Positions 10,186 to 18,129 of a stretch of 64,000 nt of DNA are shown here, one piece after another. Source of the DNA: Salinispora tropica CNB-440 (GTDB taxonomy: Bacteria > Actinomycetota > Actinomycetes > Mycobacteriales > Micromonosporaceae); the NCBI RefSeq assembly GCF_000016425.1, contig NC_009380.1:1864144-1928143 (forward strand). Direction: 5' to 3'. Under the pieces are notes generated by a model, which did no database searches, was not told the origin of the DNA, and saw only the letters and a program-made list of their open reading frames with translations. Position numbers and translations under genes: made by a program. Positions within the stretch are counted from its first letter, which is position 1. Every line of letters starts with the position of its first letter.

Positions 10186-10650
10186 TCAGTGGTGAACCCG
10201 GTGTTGGTCGAGTTGGTGGCGCAGGGTGTCGGCGAAGCCCTCCGCGGTGCGGAGCTGCTCACGTAGCGCCTCCACCCGGGTGGCGGCGACGGTGTGGAAC
10301 AGGCCGAGTCGGTCGAGCAGGGCCGGCCGGTCGGCGGTGCCGGCGGTAGCCAGGGCGTCCAGGACAGCGAGCAGGGCCCGCATCTCGTCGAGGCTGAACC
10401 CGAGCGGCTTCATCCGCTTTACCACCGCGAGACGCTCCACGTCGGCGTCGGTGTAGAGGCGGAAGCCGCCCTCGCTGCGCGCCGACGGGACGATCAGCCC
10501 GGCGTCCTCGTAGTGCCGGATGGTGCGAATGCTCAGCCCGACCCGCTCGGCCGCCTCGCCGATTCGCATCAGCGGCCCGACGCCCGACGGGCGACCGGTG
10601 GCCCCGGGCGCACTGGCGGGCGCGGGACCACCGGGCACCGGGCCGGGCAT
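10186..10650 (-). CDS. MerR-family transcriptional regulator
   Basis: 154 aa. The winged-helix MerR domain starts at about residue 28: MRIGEAAERVGLSIRTIRHY, then EDAGLIVPSARSEGGFRLY and LAVVKRMKPLGFSLDEMRAL. The remainder is a coiled-coil dimerisation helix with no Cys metal-binding site, so the effector is not evident. The ATG at 10650 overlaps the sulP stop as TGATG, which supports translation from there, although the family usually starts at the later Met. Co-transcription with sulP suggests it controls the transporter. Confidence 0.85.
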   Translation of the reverse strand: MPGPVPGGPAPASAPGATGRPSGVGPLMRIGEAAERVGLSIRTIRHYEDAGLIVPSARSEGGFRLYTDADVERLAVVKRMKPLGFSLDEMRALLAVLDALATAGTADRPALLDRLGLFHTVAATRVEALREQLRTAEGFADTLRHQLDQHRVHH

Positions 10651-12149
10651 CAGTGGCCCTCGCCGAGGGTGCCGGCCAGGTTGCCGTGGATGGCGGCGCT
10701 GGGCTGGTTCAGCTCGATGATCTCCACGGTCTTGCCGCGCGCCGCGTACTTCGTGGTGATGGCGTCCAGCGCCGCGACCGACGAGGCGTCCCAGACGTGG
10801 GCGTGGGTCATGTCGATGACCACGTGTGACGGATCGTTGGCGTAGTCGAACTGGTAGACCAGATCGTTGCTGGCGGCGAAGAACAACTCGCCGTGCACCG
10901 AGTAGATGCGGCTCCCGCCGTCGGGGTCCAGCACGCTGGTGACCTCCACCAGGTGCGCGACCCGGTTGGCGAAAATCACCATCGCGGTGAGGACACCGAT
11001 GACCACACCGATGGCCAGGTTGTGGGTGAACAGGGTCGTGGCGACGGTGGCGACCATGACCAGCGTCTCGCCCCAGGGCATCCGCTTCAGTGTGGCCGGG
11101 GCCACCGAGTGCCAGTCGAACGTCGAGACCGAGACAATGATCATAACCGCGACCAGGCCGGCCATCGGGATCGCGGCGACCACGTCGCCCAGGCTGACCA
11201 CCAGGATGAGCAGGAACACGCCGGAGAGGAAGGTCGACAGCCGGGTTCGCGCGCCAGACGCCTTAACGTTGATCATCGTTTGACCGATCATCGCGCAGCC
11301 ACCCATACCGCCGAAGAAGCCGGTGACGATGTTGGCGACGCCCTGGCCCCAGGACTCGCGGGTCTTGTTGGAGTGGGTGTCGGTGATGTCGTCCACCAGC
11401 TTGGCGGTCATCAGCGACTCCATCAGCCCGACCAGCGCCACGCCGAGGGCGTACGGAGCGATCAGGCTCAGGGTGTCGAGGGTCCAGGGGATCTGTGGCA
11501 GCCCGAGGGTGGGCAGGTTGTTGGGCAGTTCGCCCTGGTCGCCGACGGTGGGCACGGCAATCCCGGCGGCGACCGTGATGGTGGTCAGGACGATGATCGT
11601 CACCAGTGGGGCTGGTACGGCCCGGGTGATCCGGGGCAGCCCGATCATGATCGCCAGGGCCAGGCCGACCAGCGGGTAGACCAACCACGGCACCCCGAGC
11701 AGGTACGGCACCTGTGCGGAGAAGATGAGGATGGCCAGCGCGTTGACGAAGCCGACCATCACGCTGCGGGGGATGAACCGCATCAGCTTCGCCACCCCGA
11801 GCAGCGCCAGTAGCACCTGGATGATGCCGCCGAGGATCACCGCGGCGATCAGGTAGTCCAGCCCGTGCTCTTTCGCCAGCGGTGCCACGACCAAAGCGAT
11901 CGCCCCGGTCGCTGCGGAGATCATCGCCGGTCGACCGCCACAGATCGCGATGACGACGGCCATGGTGAAGGAGGCGAACAGCCCGACGCGGGGGTCCACC
12001 CCGGCGAGGATCGAGAAGCTGATCGCCTCCGGGATCAGCGCCAGGGCAACGACCAGGCCGGCGAGCACCTCGGTCCGAAGTACCTTCGGTGACAGCCAGG
12101 ACGGGCGGGACAGGCGCGGCCGGTTGACCGCGGGCAGCACAGGAGACAT
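10650..12149 (-). CDS. SulP-family inorganic anion transporter with STAS domain
   Basis: 499 aa from ATG 12149; the frame stays open to 12305, but that stretch holds inverted repeats and no family similarity. The SulP domain (about 15-380) has LRTEVLAGLVVALALIPEAI near the start, the family GMGGCAMIGQTMINVKASG motif and 10-12 hydrophobic segments. A STAS domain covers about 395-499 (HVWDASSVAALDAI). SulP proteins carry sulfate, bicarbonate or other anions; the sequence alone does not decide which. The MerR gene follows in the same transcript. Confidence 0.88.
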   Translation of the reverse strand: MSPVLPAVNRPRLSRPSWLSPKVLRTEVLAGLVVALALIPEAISFSILAGVDPRVGLFASFTMAVVIAICGGRPAMISAATGAIALVVAPLAKEHGLDYLIAAVILGGIIQVLLALLGVAKLMRFIPRSVMVGFVNALAILIFSAQVPYLLGVPWLVYPLVGLALAIMIGLPRITRAVPAPLVTIIVLTTITVAAGIAVPTVGDQGELPNNLPTLGLPQIPWTLDTLSLIAPYALGVALVGLMESLMTAKLVDDITDTHSNKTRESWGQGVANIVTGFFGGMGGCAMIGQTMINVKASGARTRLSTFLSGVFLLILVVSLGDVVAAIPMAGLVAVMIIVSVSTFDWHSVAPATLKRMPWGETLVMVATVATTLFTHNLAIGVVIGVLTAMVIFANRVAHLVEVTSVLDPDGGSRIYSVHGELFFAASNDLVYQFDYANDPSHVVIDMTHAHVWDASSVAALDAITTKYAARGKTVEIIELNQPSAAIHGNLAGTLGEGH

Positions 12150-12189
12150 ACAGCCGTTTCCACTCGGGTGTACACGGGGCGCACACGGA

Positions 12190-12217
12190 TCGGCACGTCC
12201 TACTCGGGACGTGCCGA
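12190..12217 (-). promoter_or_regulatory. Stem-loop in the sulP 5' region
   Basis: TCGGCACGTCC at 12190-12200 pairs with GGACGTGCCGA at 12207-12217 across a 6-base loop, 41 bases upstream of the sulP ATG. It could be an operator or a leader RNA hairpin. Confidence 0.4.
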
Positions 12218-12253
12218 ATGTTGTACACAGCATTTCCGGTCGGACATCTCGGA

Positions 12254-12281
12254 CTATTCCCGGCAACGTTGCCCGGAATAG
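12254..12281. promoter_or_regulatory. Imperfect 28-bp palindrome upstream of sulP
   Basis: CTATTCC...GGAATAG arms around GGCAACGTTGCC, with one symmetric C/C mismatch. It reads as a two-fold operator rather than a terminator, because it has no loop. Confidence 0.4.
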
Positions 12282-12350
12282 ACCACGAGGGGTCAGCAGC
12301 CGCACCTCGACGACCGGGATCGAACCCTACCCTTCGGTGAGGGGAGAGTC

Positions 12351-12380
12351 GGCCCATCGTGATGATCATCACGATGGGCC
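12351..12380. promoter_or_regulatory. Perfect 30-bp palindrome between divergent genes
   Basis: GGCCCATCGTGATGA at 12351-12365 is followed directly by its exact reverse complement at 12366-12380, with no loop. Being between two divergent starts, it is better explained as an operator for a dimeric regulator than as a terminator. The regulator is unknown; the MerR protein of this operon is a candidate only. Confidence 0.5.
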
Positions 12381-12676
12381 CGGTCTGTTCCATGATCTTT
12401 TGGTCCGGACGGGCGCGGCTGCCCGCGTCGACCTTCGTCGGGTGGGCACGGTCGGGCTGGTCGATGCTCCCGTCATCGGTCGGCCCGGATTGAGGAAACC
12501 AGACACCCGATGCTGTCCACACATTCGGCGGACGAATTGGGCGGCTCGAAAAAGCGGGCATGCGATCTGATTGGTTCTCAGAGACGCCGAAATAACGTGG
12601 CTGTTGTTGCTGATCGGAAAGTCTGCGTTTAGCGTTGCGCCCTTCGGAGTCGACGATGTTCAAGGAGTTTGCACCA

Positions 12677-13747
12677 ATGCGAAAGCGTTTTGCCTTGCCA
12701 TTGATGACGATGGGAGCTATCACGGCCACGATGGCCGTCGCCGCGCCCGCCCAGGCGCACGGCTATGTGTCGGGACCGCCCAGCCGTCAGGCGCTCTGCG
12801 CGCAGGGTGTGGTGTCCGACTGTGGGCCCATCCAGTTCGAGCCACAAAGCGTCGAGGGGCCGAAAGGGCTGAAGAGCTGCAGCGGCGGCCTCCCCGAGTT
12901 CGCCGTGCTCGACGACGAGAGTCGGGCCTGGCCCGCGGCCACGGTCGGCCGGTCGGTCACCTTCGACTGGATCAAGACCGCCCCGCACAGGACCAGTAGC
13001 TGGGAGTACTTCATCGGCAACGAGCTGTTGGCCACCTTTGATGGTGGTGGAGTGCAGCCGCCGTCCACGCTCTCGCACACCGTCGACCTGGGCGACCGCG
13101 TGGGCCAGCAGAAGGTCCTCGCCGTGTGGAACATCGCCGACACCCCCATGGCGTTCTACTCCTGCATTGACGTGAACATCGACGGCGGCGCGTCCCCGAC
13201 GCCGACCGGCACCGCGTCCCCGACGCCGACCGGCACCGCGTCGCCGACGGCCACTGCGTCGCCGACCGGCACCGCGTCGCCGACGGCCACTGCGTCGCCG
13301 ACCGGCACTGCGTCGCCGACCGGCACTGCGTCCCCGACCGGTACTGCGTCCCCGACGGCCACTGCGTCGCCGACCGGTACTGCGTCCCCGACCGGCACCG
13401 CGTCGCCGACGGCGACCGGCACTCCGGCGCCCGGCGAGGGTTGGGCGGTGGGGACCTCCTACCGGATCGGTGACGAGGTGACGTACGACGGGGTGAGCTA
13501 CCGGGCTCGGCAGGCGCACACCGCGACACCCGGCTGGGAGCCGCCGCGCGTACCAGCGCTGTGGAGCGCCGCGTCGCCGACGGCGACCGGCACTCCGGCG
13601 CCTGGCGACGGTTGGGCGGTGGGGACCTCCTACCGGATCGGTGACGAGGTGACGTACGACGGGGTGAGCTACCGGGCTCGGCAGGCGCACACCGGGACAC
13701 CCGGCTGGGAGCCGCCGCACGTGCCGGCGCTGTGGATCCGAATCTGA
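12677..13747 (+). CDS. Secreted lytic polysaccharide monooxygenase (AA10) with two CBM5/12 modules
   Basis: 356 aa. ATG 12677 has AAGGAG 9 bases upstream. A signal peptide ends APAQA, exposing His28 (HGYVSGPPSR) as the mature N-terminus; with His104 (TAPHRTSSW) it forms the copper histidine brace of AA10 enzymes. The AA10 domain is short (about 28-165, ending FYSCIDVNI). A Thr/Ala/Ser/Pro linker follows, then two nearly identical carbohydrate-binding modules of CBM5/12 type (GWAVGTSYRIGDEVTYDG, PGWEPP, ALW). It oxidatively cleaves chitin or cellulose outside the cell; the modules favour chitin. Confidence 0.88.
   Translation: MRKRFALPLMTMGAITATMAVAAPAQAHGYVSGPPSRQALCAQGVVSDCGPIQFEPQSVEGPKGLKSCSGGLPEFAVLDDESRAWPAATVGRSVTFDWIKTAPHRTSSWEYFIGNELLATFDGGGVQPPSTLSHTVDLGDRVGQQKVLAVWNIADTPMAFYSCIDVNIDGGASPTPTGTASPTPTGTASPTATASPTGTASPTATASPTGTASPTGTASPTGTASPTATASPTGTASPTGTASPTATGTPAPGEGWAVGTSYRIGDEVTYDGVSYRARQAHTATPGWEPPRVPALWSAASPTATGTPAPGDGWAVGTSYRIGDEVTYDGVSYRARQAHTGTPGWEPPHVPALWIRI
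13193..13399 (+). repeat. Degenerate tandem repeats encoding a Thr/Ala/Ser/Pro linker
   Basis: Short units related to CCGACCGGCACTGCGTC and CCGACGGCCACTGCGTC alternate over about 200 bp, encoding repeated TGTASP and TATASP. It is a flexible interdomain linker typical of secreted polysaccharide-degrading enzymes. Confidence 0.8.
13400..13741 (+). repeat. 171-bp tandem direct duplication encoding the carbohydrate-binding modules
   Basis: 13400-13570 and 13571-13741 are nearly identical, including the linker start and the whole CBM (57 codons each). The high nucleotide identity indicates a recent duplication or ongoing gene conversion. Confidence 0.85.
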
Positions 13748-13763
13748 GTTAGCGGGCGTGGCT

Positions 13764-13800
13764 GCACCGGCCGTGGTGGTGGGGGACACCCGGCCGGTGC
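13764..13800 (+). terminator. Terminator of the LPMO gene
   Basis: GCACCGGCCG at 13764-13773 pairs with CGGCCGGTGC at 13791-13800, 17 bases after the LPMO stop. The loop can form a further short GGTG/CACC stem. Confidence 0.6.
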
Positions 13801-13847
13801 GGGCCGACCGTGAGTCAACGCCTCCCGTGACCCGAAAGGAGTAGGCC

Positions 13848-14423
13848 GTGCGACGGCTGCTACTGGTCGCCCTGCTCGCCACCGCCGCGCTGCTGGCGGG
13901 CTGCGCCGGGACGCCAGAACGCCCCGCCACCCAGGTGGCGGTCGATGACGAGGTGCCCGCGGCCACGTCGATGAACGAGGCCGACATTCGGTTCCTGCGG
14001 GTGATGGCGGCACACACCGAACAGAGTGTCGAGATCGCGCGATCGGTGCAGGACCGGATCGACGACCCGGAGATCAAAATCCTGGTCGGCGCGGTCAAGG
14101 CGACCGAGTTCGACGAACACGTGATGACACGTGCCTGGCTACAGGCCGTCGACTCGGATCCCGCCGCGACCGCAAGCCCGGAGGATATCGGCCAGGCGGC
14201 CATCGACGGGGGACTGGACCGGCTGCGCGACACGCCCGACGCGGCGGTCGACGCGGTGCTCTGCGAGCTGCTCGGCACCCACCACCGCACCGCGGCGGAA
14301 CTCGCCCGATCGCACGCGGAGGCCGGCACCAGTCCGGAGGTGCTGGCCTATGCCCGCCGCGTCGAACAGTCCCGGGCGGCGGGAGCCGACATTCTCGATC
14401 GCCTGTCGTCAGGCGACGCATAG
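13848..14423 (+). CDS. DUF305-like lipoprotein
   Basis: 191 aa with a lipoprotein signal (lipobox LLAGC, Cys19), so probably anchored on the outer face of the membrane. The mature part is all-helical and matches the DUF305 pattern loosely: MAAHTEQSVEIARSVQDR in the first half and LGTHHRTAAELARSHAE in the second, where the family has MIPHH and MIAHH motifs. Only one HH pair is kept, so metal binding may be altered. AAAGGAG lies 7 bases before the GTG. The function of DUF305 proteins is not settled; copper handling has been proposed for some. Confidence 0.7.
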   Translation: MRRLLLVALLATAALLAGCAGTPERPATQVAVDDEVPAATSMNEADIRFLRVMAAHTEQSVEIARSVQDRIDDPEIKILVGAVKATEFDEHVMTRAWLQAVDSDPAATASPEDIGQAAIDGGLDRLRDTPDAAVDAVLCELLGTHHRTAAELARSHAEAGTSPEVLAYARRVEQSRAAGADILDRLSSGDA

Positions 14424-14494
14424 CCGGCCCCGCCGTCGCCACCCGGATTCGGTCGGCCGCCCCTGTCGGGGACGTCACCAGCCGCGCGCCGGCC

Positions 14495-15580
14495 TCAGAG
14501 AGCCACTGGCTCGGCAGCGTCGTTGTCGACGTTGCGTACGAACTCATCCTGAGGAGCGAGCCCCGGGACAGGTGCCGTGTCGAGTCCGGTATCGAAGTTG
14601 TTGGCGACGTTATCGAGGTCGGCGTCGATCGAGTTGTTCGAGTCCTCGTTGAATTCGGCGTCGATCGAGTTGAAAGAATCCTCGTTGTTCGAGTCGTTGA
14701 CCGAGTTGTCGATATCGGTGGTGATGTCGTTTTCGATCGACTGTTCGTTGGTGGAGTTGTCGATGGAGCTGTTCTGTGACAGGTCGGAGTTATTGATCGA
14801 GTTGTCGATCGAGTTGGATGACTGGTCCTGAACGCCTGAACCGAAGTTCAGGTTCGCGAGGTCGTTACCTTCGCCGAAGTCGATATTGCCGTCGCCGAAG
14901 GTGTTGTCGCCATCGCCGATTACCCCGCTGTTTTCGCCCGTGTTGACGTTTTCCGCGTCGTCGCCGGCGAGGACGGCTCCGTCGCCGGTGTTGGCCTGCC
15001 CGTCGTTGTCGCCGCCGATGGCCTGGGAGTCGTCACCCGTGGCCGCACTAACGTCACCCTCACCTGTGGCGACGACATTGCCGTCACCTGTGGCGACGAC
15101 ATTGCCGTCACCTGTGGCGACGACATTGCCGTCACCTGTGGTGACGGCAATGTCGTTGGCGCCGTCCACGTCTACGTCCACTGAGTTGTCGATGGTTGTC
15201 GACTGGTCGACAAAGCTCGTCGACTGGTCGATATCCTGGTGCACGACGGTGACCAGCTCGGTGACGGTCTGCACGATCTGTTCCAGCGGCGGCGGCCCGG
15301 CATCCGCGGCTAGCCCGCTGCCGCCCGAGTCCTGCTCTCCACCACCCCCGCTACCAGCGGCGACCTGCGCAACCGCGTCCTTGGTTTCCGGCGGTAGCGC
15401 GGACTCCTGAGCGACGACCGTGGCGACCTGGGCGACGTTGACACCGGAGAGGTCGGCGTCGGTGATGCCCTCGGCGGCGAGCACGCCCTCCGGGTCGGCC
15501 ACGAGGTTCTCCGCGACGTCGCGGTCGCTGAAGACCTTGGCAAAGAAATCCCGAAAGAGTTCATTAACATCAATGCTCAT
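14495..15580 (-). CDS. IniB-like protein with Asn/Asp/Ser-rich repetitive tail
   Basis: 361 aa. Residues 1-65 form an IniB N-terminal-type domain (ELFRDFFAKVFSDRDVAENL, DPEGVLAAEGITDADLSGV). After a Gly/Ser spacer comes a region with repeats of GDGNVVAT and many TGD/GDG turns, then a tail dominated by Ser, Ile, Asp and Asn (SIDNSINNSD, SIDNSTNEQS, NSIDAEFNED). There is no signal peptide or membrane segment. Mycobacterial IniB is likewise low-complexity and linked to dynamin-like IniA/IniC; here the dynamins lie 5 kb away. The tail base composition is clearly less GC-rich than its neighbours. A structural or envelope-associated role is an inference. Confidence 0.7.
   Translation of the reverse strand: MSIDVNELFRDFFAKVFSDRDVAENLVADPEGVLAAEGITDADLSGVNVAQVATVVAQESALPPETKDAVAQVAAGSGGGGEQDSGGSGLAADAGPPPLEQIVQTVTELVTVVHQDIDQSTSFVDQSTTIDNSVDVDVDGANDIAVTTGDGNVVATGDGNVVATGDGNVVATGEGDVSAATGDDSQAIGGDNDGQANTGDGAVLAGDDAENVNTGENSGVIGDGDNTFGDGNIDFGEGNDLANLNFGSGVQDQSSNSIDNSINNSDLSQNSSIDNSTNEQSIENDITTDIDNSVNDSNNEDSFNSIDAEFNEDSNNSIDADLDNVANNFDTGLDTAPVPGLAPQDEFVRNVDNDAAEPVAL
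15061..15141 (-). repeat. 24-bp in-frame tandem repeats in the IniB-like gene
   Basis: Three exact copies beginning at 15061, 15085 and 15109 (unit CACCTGTGGCGACGACATTG plus CCGT on the + strand) and a diverged partial fourth from 15133. They encode GDGNVVAT. Exact identity suggests recent copy-number change. Confidence 0.85.
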
Positions 15581-15598
15581 CGTTGTTCTCCCTGTCTG

Positions 15599-15622
15599 GC
15601 CGGGGCCTTGGTCGGCCCCGGC
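15599..15622 (-). promoter_or_regulatory. GC-rich hairpin in the IniB-like 5' leader
   Basis: GCCGGGGCC (15599-15607) pairs with GGCCCCGGC (15614-15622), loop of 6, ending 18 bases before the ATG and abutting the ribosome binding site GGGAGAA. It could terminate read-through from the regulator gene or modulate translation of the IniB-like gene. Confidence 0.4.
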
Positions 15623-15739
15623 ATAGCCCTACACTGCCGCCGGAGTCCCGACCGTGGCATCGGGGAAACCCCCGCGAGCCCGCCCTGGCGATAGGGGCTG
15701 CTGCCCAGCCGGCTGACCCGCGTCAAGCTCGGTCGCCGC

Positions 15740-18124
15740 TCAGCCGACAACCCCCGGGTGTTCCCGCAGGGCGGCGAGGAACTCGGCTCGGCTGGAGGCG
15801 TCCAGTTTGGTCCGCATCCGCGCCACGTGGTGTTCGACTGTCTTCGGCGACAGATACAGATGGGATCCGATTTCCCGTTGGGTGCGCCCCTCAAGCACCA
15901 TGCGCCCGACCACAATCTCGCGATCGGACAGCACCCCAGCCCGCCCGCGCTGCTCGCCTCCGCCGACCTCCGTAACGGACAAGCCGCGTGCGTGCTCCAA
16001 CATTCGCCGTGCCGCCGTCGCATCCGTGGTGCGAATCGCCGCCTGGCCCACCAGCCGTGAGGCATCCCAGGGCAGCTGATGGGTCGCCAGGTCATCGGCG
16101 ACCGAGCAGACCCGGTCGATATCCACCGTGCCCGCGAGTACATCGGCCCAGGCCACTGCCGCGGCGCCCTGCGCGCGCTGGCGTGGTCCGGCGAGGGCAG
16201 CGGTCCTGGTCAGCTCACCGGCCACCGTGGCGGCCGTAGCCGTGTCCTCGAGGGCGACGGCGACCTGTACCCGAATCCAGCCCACCGCGACAACCCACGT
16301 CGGCGGATGCCCGGCGCGTGCGACGAGATCGTCGAGTACGTCCATCACGGGCTCAGCTCGCACCATCCGGCGTAGCCGCGCCGCCGCCACCACCAGCTCC
16401 TCCAGGACCTCGATGACGAAGAGGTCCACCGTGCGTCGCGCCAGCTGCGTCTCCACCCCGTTCCATGCCTCGCGCATTCGCGCCACGTCACCACTACGGC
16501 GGGCCATCCCCGCCGTGAGCGCGGCGGTGAGCAACTGGTCCCGGGCAGTTGGGTACGGCCCTGGCACCAGCTCCGCAGCCGCGGTGTCGTAACGGCCCGT
16601 TCGCATCCGGGTGAACGCCAGGAGCAGCTGGTGTCGTCGGATGGTCACCGGGCCACCGACGCCCGCGGCCATCCCGGCGTGGAGCAGTCGCTCTGCGGTG
16701 GAGGTATCACCGGTCAGTCCGGCGACGAGGGCGCCGAGCGCGTGCGGCGAGTCGGGCAACACGACGTCGGGTGGTAGGCGCTGGGCGGCCTCAGCAGACT
16801 CGATCAGGAGGGGCAACATGGCCTCCGGATCGGCGAGGCTCGCCGCGGCCTCGGCCAGCCGGGCGAGGGCCTCCGGCGTCCGTCGGCTGGACTCGGTGCG
16901 GGTGCGACCGGCGGCATCGCCAGCACGTTCGAGATGACCAGTCGCGGCCCAGGCCACGGCTGCCAGGGCCGCACCTGGCTGGTCGACATCGGCCAGTGCC
17001 TCTGCTGCTCTGTCCCATCGCCCCTGTTGCGCAGCGATGGCGGCCCCCACGATGGCCAGCCGTGCCGGCTCACCACCAACGCCGGTCAGATCCACCGGTA
17101 TCCCGAGCTGCGTGGCCGCCTCGGCCCGGCCCACCGCAACAGCCGCCGGCGGTGCGCCTGCCTCGGCCGCGGCGTCGTACCAGGACACTGCGGCATCGGG
17201 ATCGCGGAATCGCAGGTGATCAGCAGCATGCGCGTAGGCGACTGCTGCCGTTGGTGTCCGGACACCAGCTCGCCGCAGCCGGACTGCGGCCAGTAGTGGG
17301 TCAGTGCCGGAGCCCAGGAGCGCTGTGGCCACCCGGTCATGCAGCTGCCGCCGTACCATCACGGGCAAGTCGGCCAGGATCGCCGCTGCGACGGCCGGGA
17401 TCAGCGAAGCCGAACCAGGCGCGATCATGCCAAGTTCTTGCAGGACGTTGCTGGTATCGGCGACCGTCGCCAAGGTCACCCCGGTAGCCCTGGCAACCAC
17501 GGAATCTGGGACGTCCAGCAATAGCGCAAGCACCTGTGCCACCGCCACGCCGTCGGCAGGAAGACCCGCGAGGCGGCGCTGTACCCGGGCCTGCAATGCG
17601 GCGGGGACCGAGCCCTGGGACGTCGCGGCGGCCAGGGACGCGGCTATCGCGGCCATCCCACGCGACGCGGTGAGGATCTCCTCGATCGTGGCCTCGTCGG
17701 GCTCAGCTAGGCCCGCTTCGGCGACGACCGCGGCGACACCGGCGGCATCCAATGGCCCGAGCTGGTCGACCGTGCCGGCTGCCGCGACGACCTGGTCCAG
17801 GTCAGCTAGCTCCGCGGCACGGACTATTGGCCGCCGTGCGATCAGCATTGCCTGGCCAACACGCGCGGCCGCGGTCAGAGCACGCCAGCTGGACGGGTGC
17901 CCGTGGTGAGCATCGTCGACGATCACCACGGCGCCCTCAGCCCGGGCCTCCGTCAGTACCAGGTCGAGAACCGCATCGCTGCTGGGCAGCGTCACCCAGC
18001 GCGCCGGACAGTCGAGTGCGGCGGCGAGATCTCGAAGCCGCCGGCTCCGGCCGGCACCGTCGACACCCACGACCACGGTCGTGGCATCGGCGCCCGGGAT
18101 GGTCATTCGACCTTGGGCCTGCAT
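15740..18124 (-). CDS. Large LuxR-family regulator with N-terminal ATPase-like domain (IniR-like position)
   Basis: 794 aa from ATG 18124 (GAGACGG upstream; a TTG at 18133 is also possible). The N-terminus has a P-loop-like VVVGVDGAGRSRRLRDLA in which the Walker A Lys is replaced (GAGRS), then VVIVDDAHHGHPSSW resembling a Walker B, so ATP hydrolysis may be lost. The middle is Ala-rich and TPR-like. The C-terminal LuxR helix-turn-helix is clear: LSDREIVVGRMVLEGRTQRE then YLSPKTVEHHVARMRTKL. It lies between the IniB-like gene and the Hsp70 gene on the same strand, 5 bases after the hsp70 stop, so it probably controls this cluster. Confidence 0.82.
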   Translation of the reverse strand: MQAQGRMTIPGADATTVVVGVDGAGRSRRLRDLAAALDCPARWVTLPSSDAVLDLVLTEARAEGAVVIVDDAHHGHPSSWRALTAAARVGQAMLIARRPIVRAAELADLDQVVAAAGTVDQLGPLDAAGVAAVVAEAGLAEPDEATIEEILTASRGMAAIAASLAAATSQGSVPAALQARVQRRLAGLPADGVAVAQVLALLLDVPDSVVARATGVTLATVADTSNVLQELGMIAPGSASLIPAVAAAILADLPVMVRRQLHDRVATALLGSGTDPLLAAVRLRRAGVRTPTAAVAYAHAADHLRFRDPDAAVSWYDAAAEAGAPPAAVAVGRAEAATQLGIPVDLTGVGGEPARLAIVGAAIAAQQGRWDRAAEALADVDQPGAALAAVAWAATGHLERAGDAAGRTRTESSRRTPEALARLAEAAASLADPEAMLPLLIESAEAAQRLPPDVVLPDSPHALGALVAGLTGDTSTAERLLHAGMAAGVGGPVTIRRHQLLLAFTRMRTGRYDTAAAELVPGPYPTARDQLLTAALTAGMARRSGDVARMREAWNGVETQLARRTVDLFVIEVLEELVVAAARLRRMVRAEPVMDVLDDLVARAGHPPTWVVAVGWIRVQVAVALEDTATAATVAGELTRTAALAGPRQRAQGAAAVAWADVLAGTVDIDRVCSVADDLATHQLPWDASRLVGQAAIRTTDATAARRMLEHARGLSVTEVGGGEQRGRAGVLSDREIVVGRMVLEGRTQREIGSHLYLSPKTVEHHVARMRTKLDASSRAEFLAALREHPGVVG

Positions 18125-18129
18125 CCGTC

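Larger units (their letters stand above)
12150..12676. other. Divergent intergenic region with three inverted repeats
   Basis: 527 bases between the divergently transcribed sulP and LPMO genes. It holds an 11-bp stem-loop (12190-12200/12207-12217), an imperfect palindrome (12254-12281) and a perfect 30-bp palindrome (12351-12380). I see no gene. AAGGAG at 12662-12667 is the LPMO ribosome binding site. Confidence 0.6.

Noticed and set aside
13193..13399. Short repeats considered as a CRISPR array
   Set aside because: Units are contiguous, in frame and encode a Thr/Ala/Ser/Pro linker; there are no unique spacers and no cas genes.
15061..15141. 24-bp repeats considered as CRISPR or binding-site array
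   Set aside because: They are exact tandem codon repeats inside an open reading frame with no spacers.
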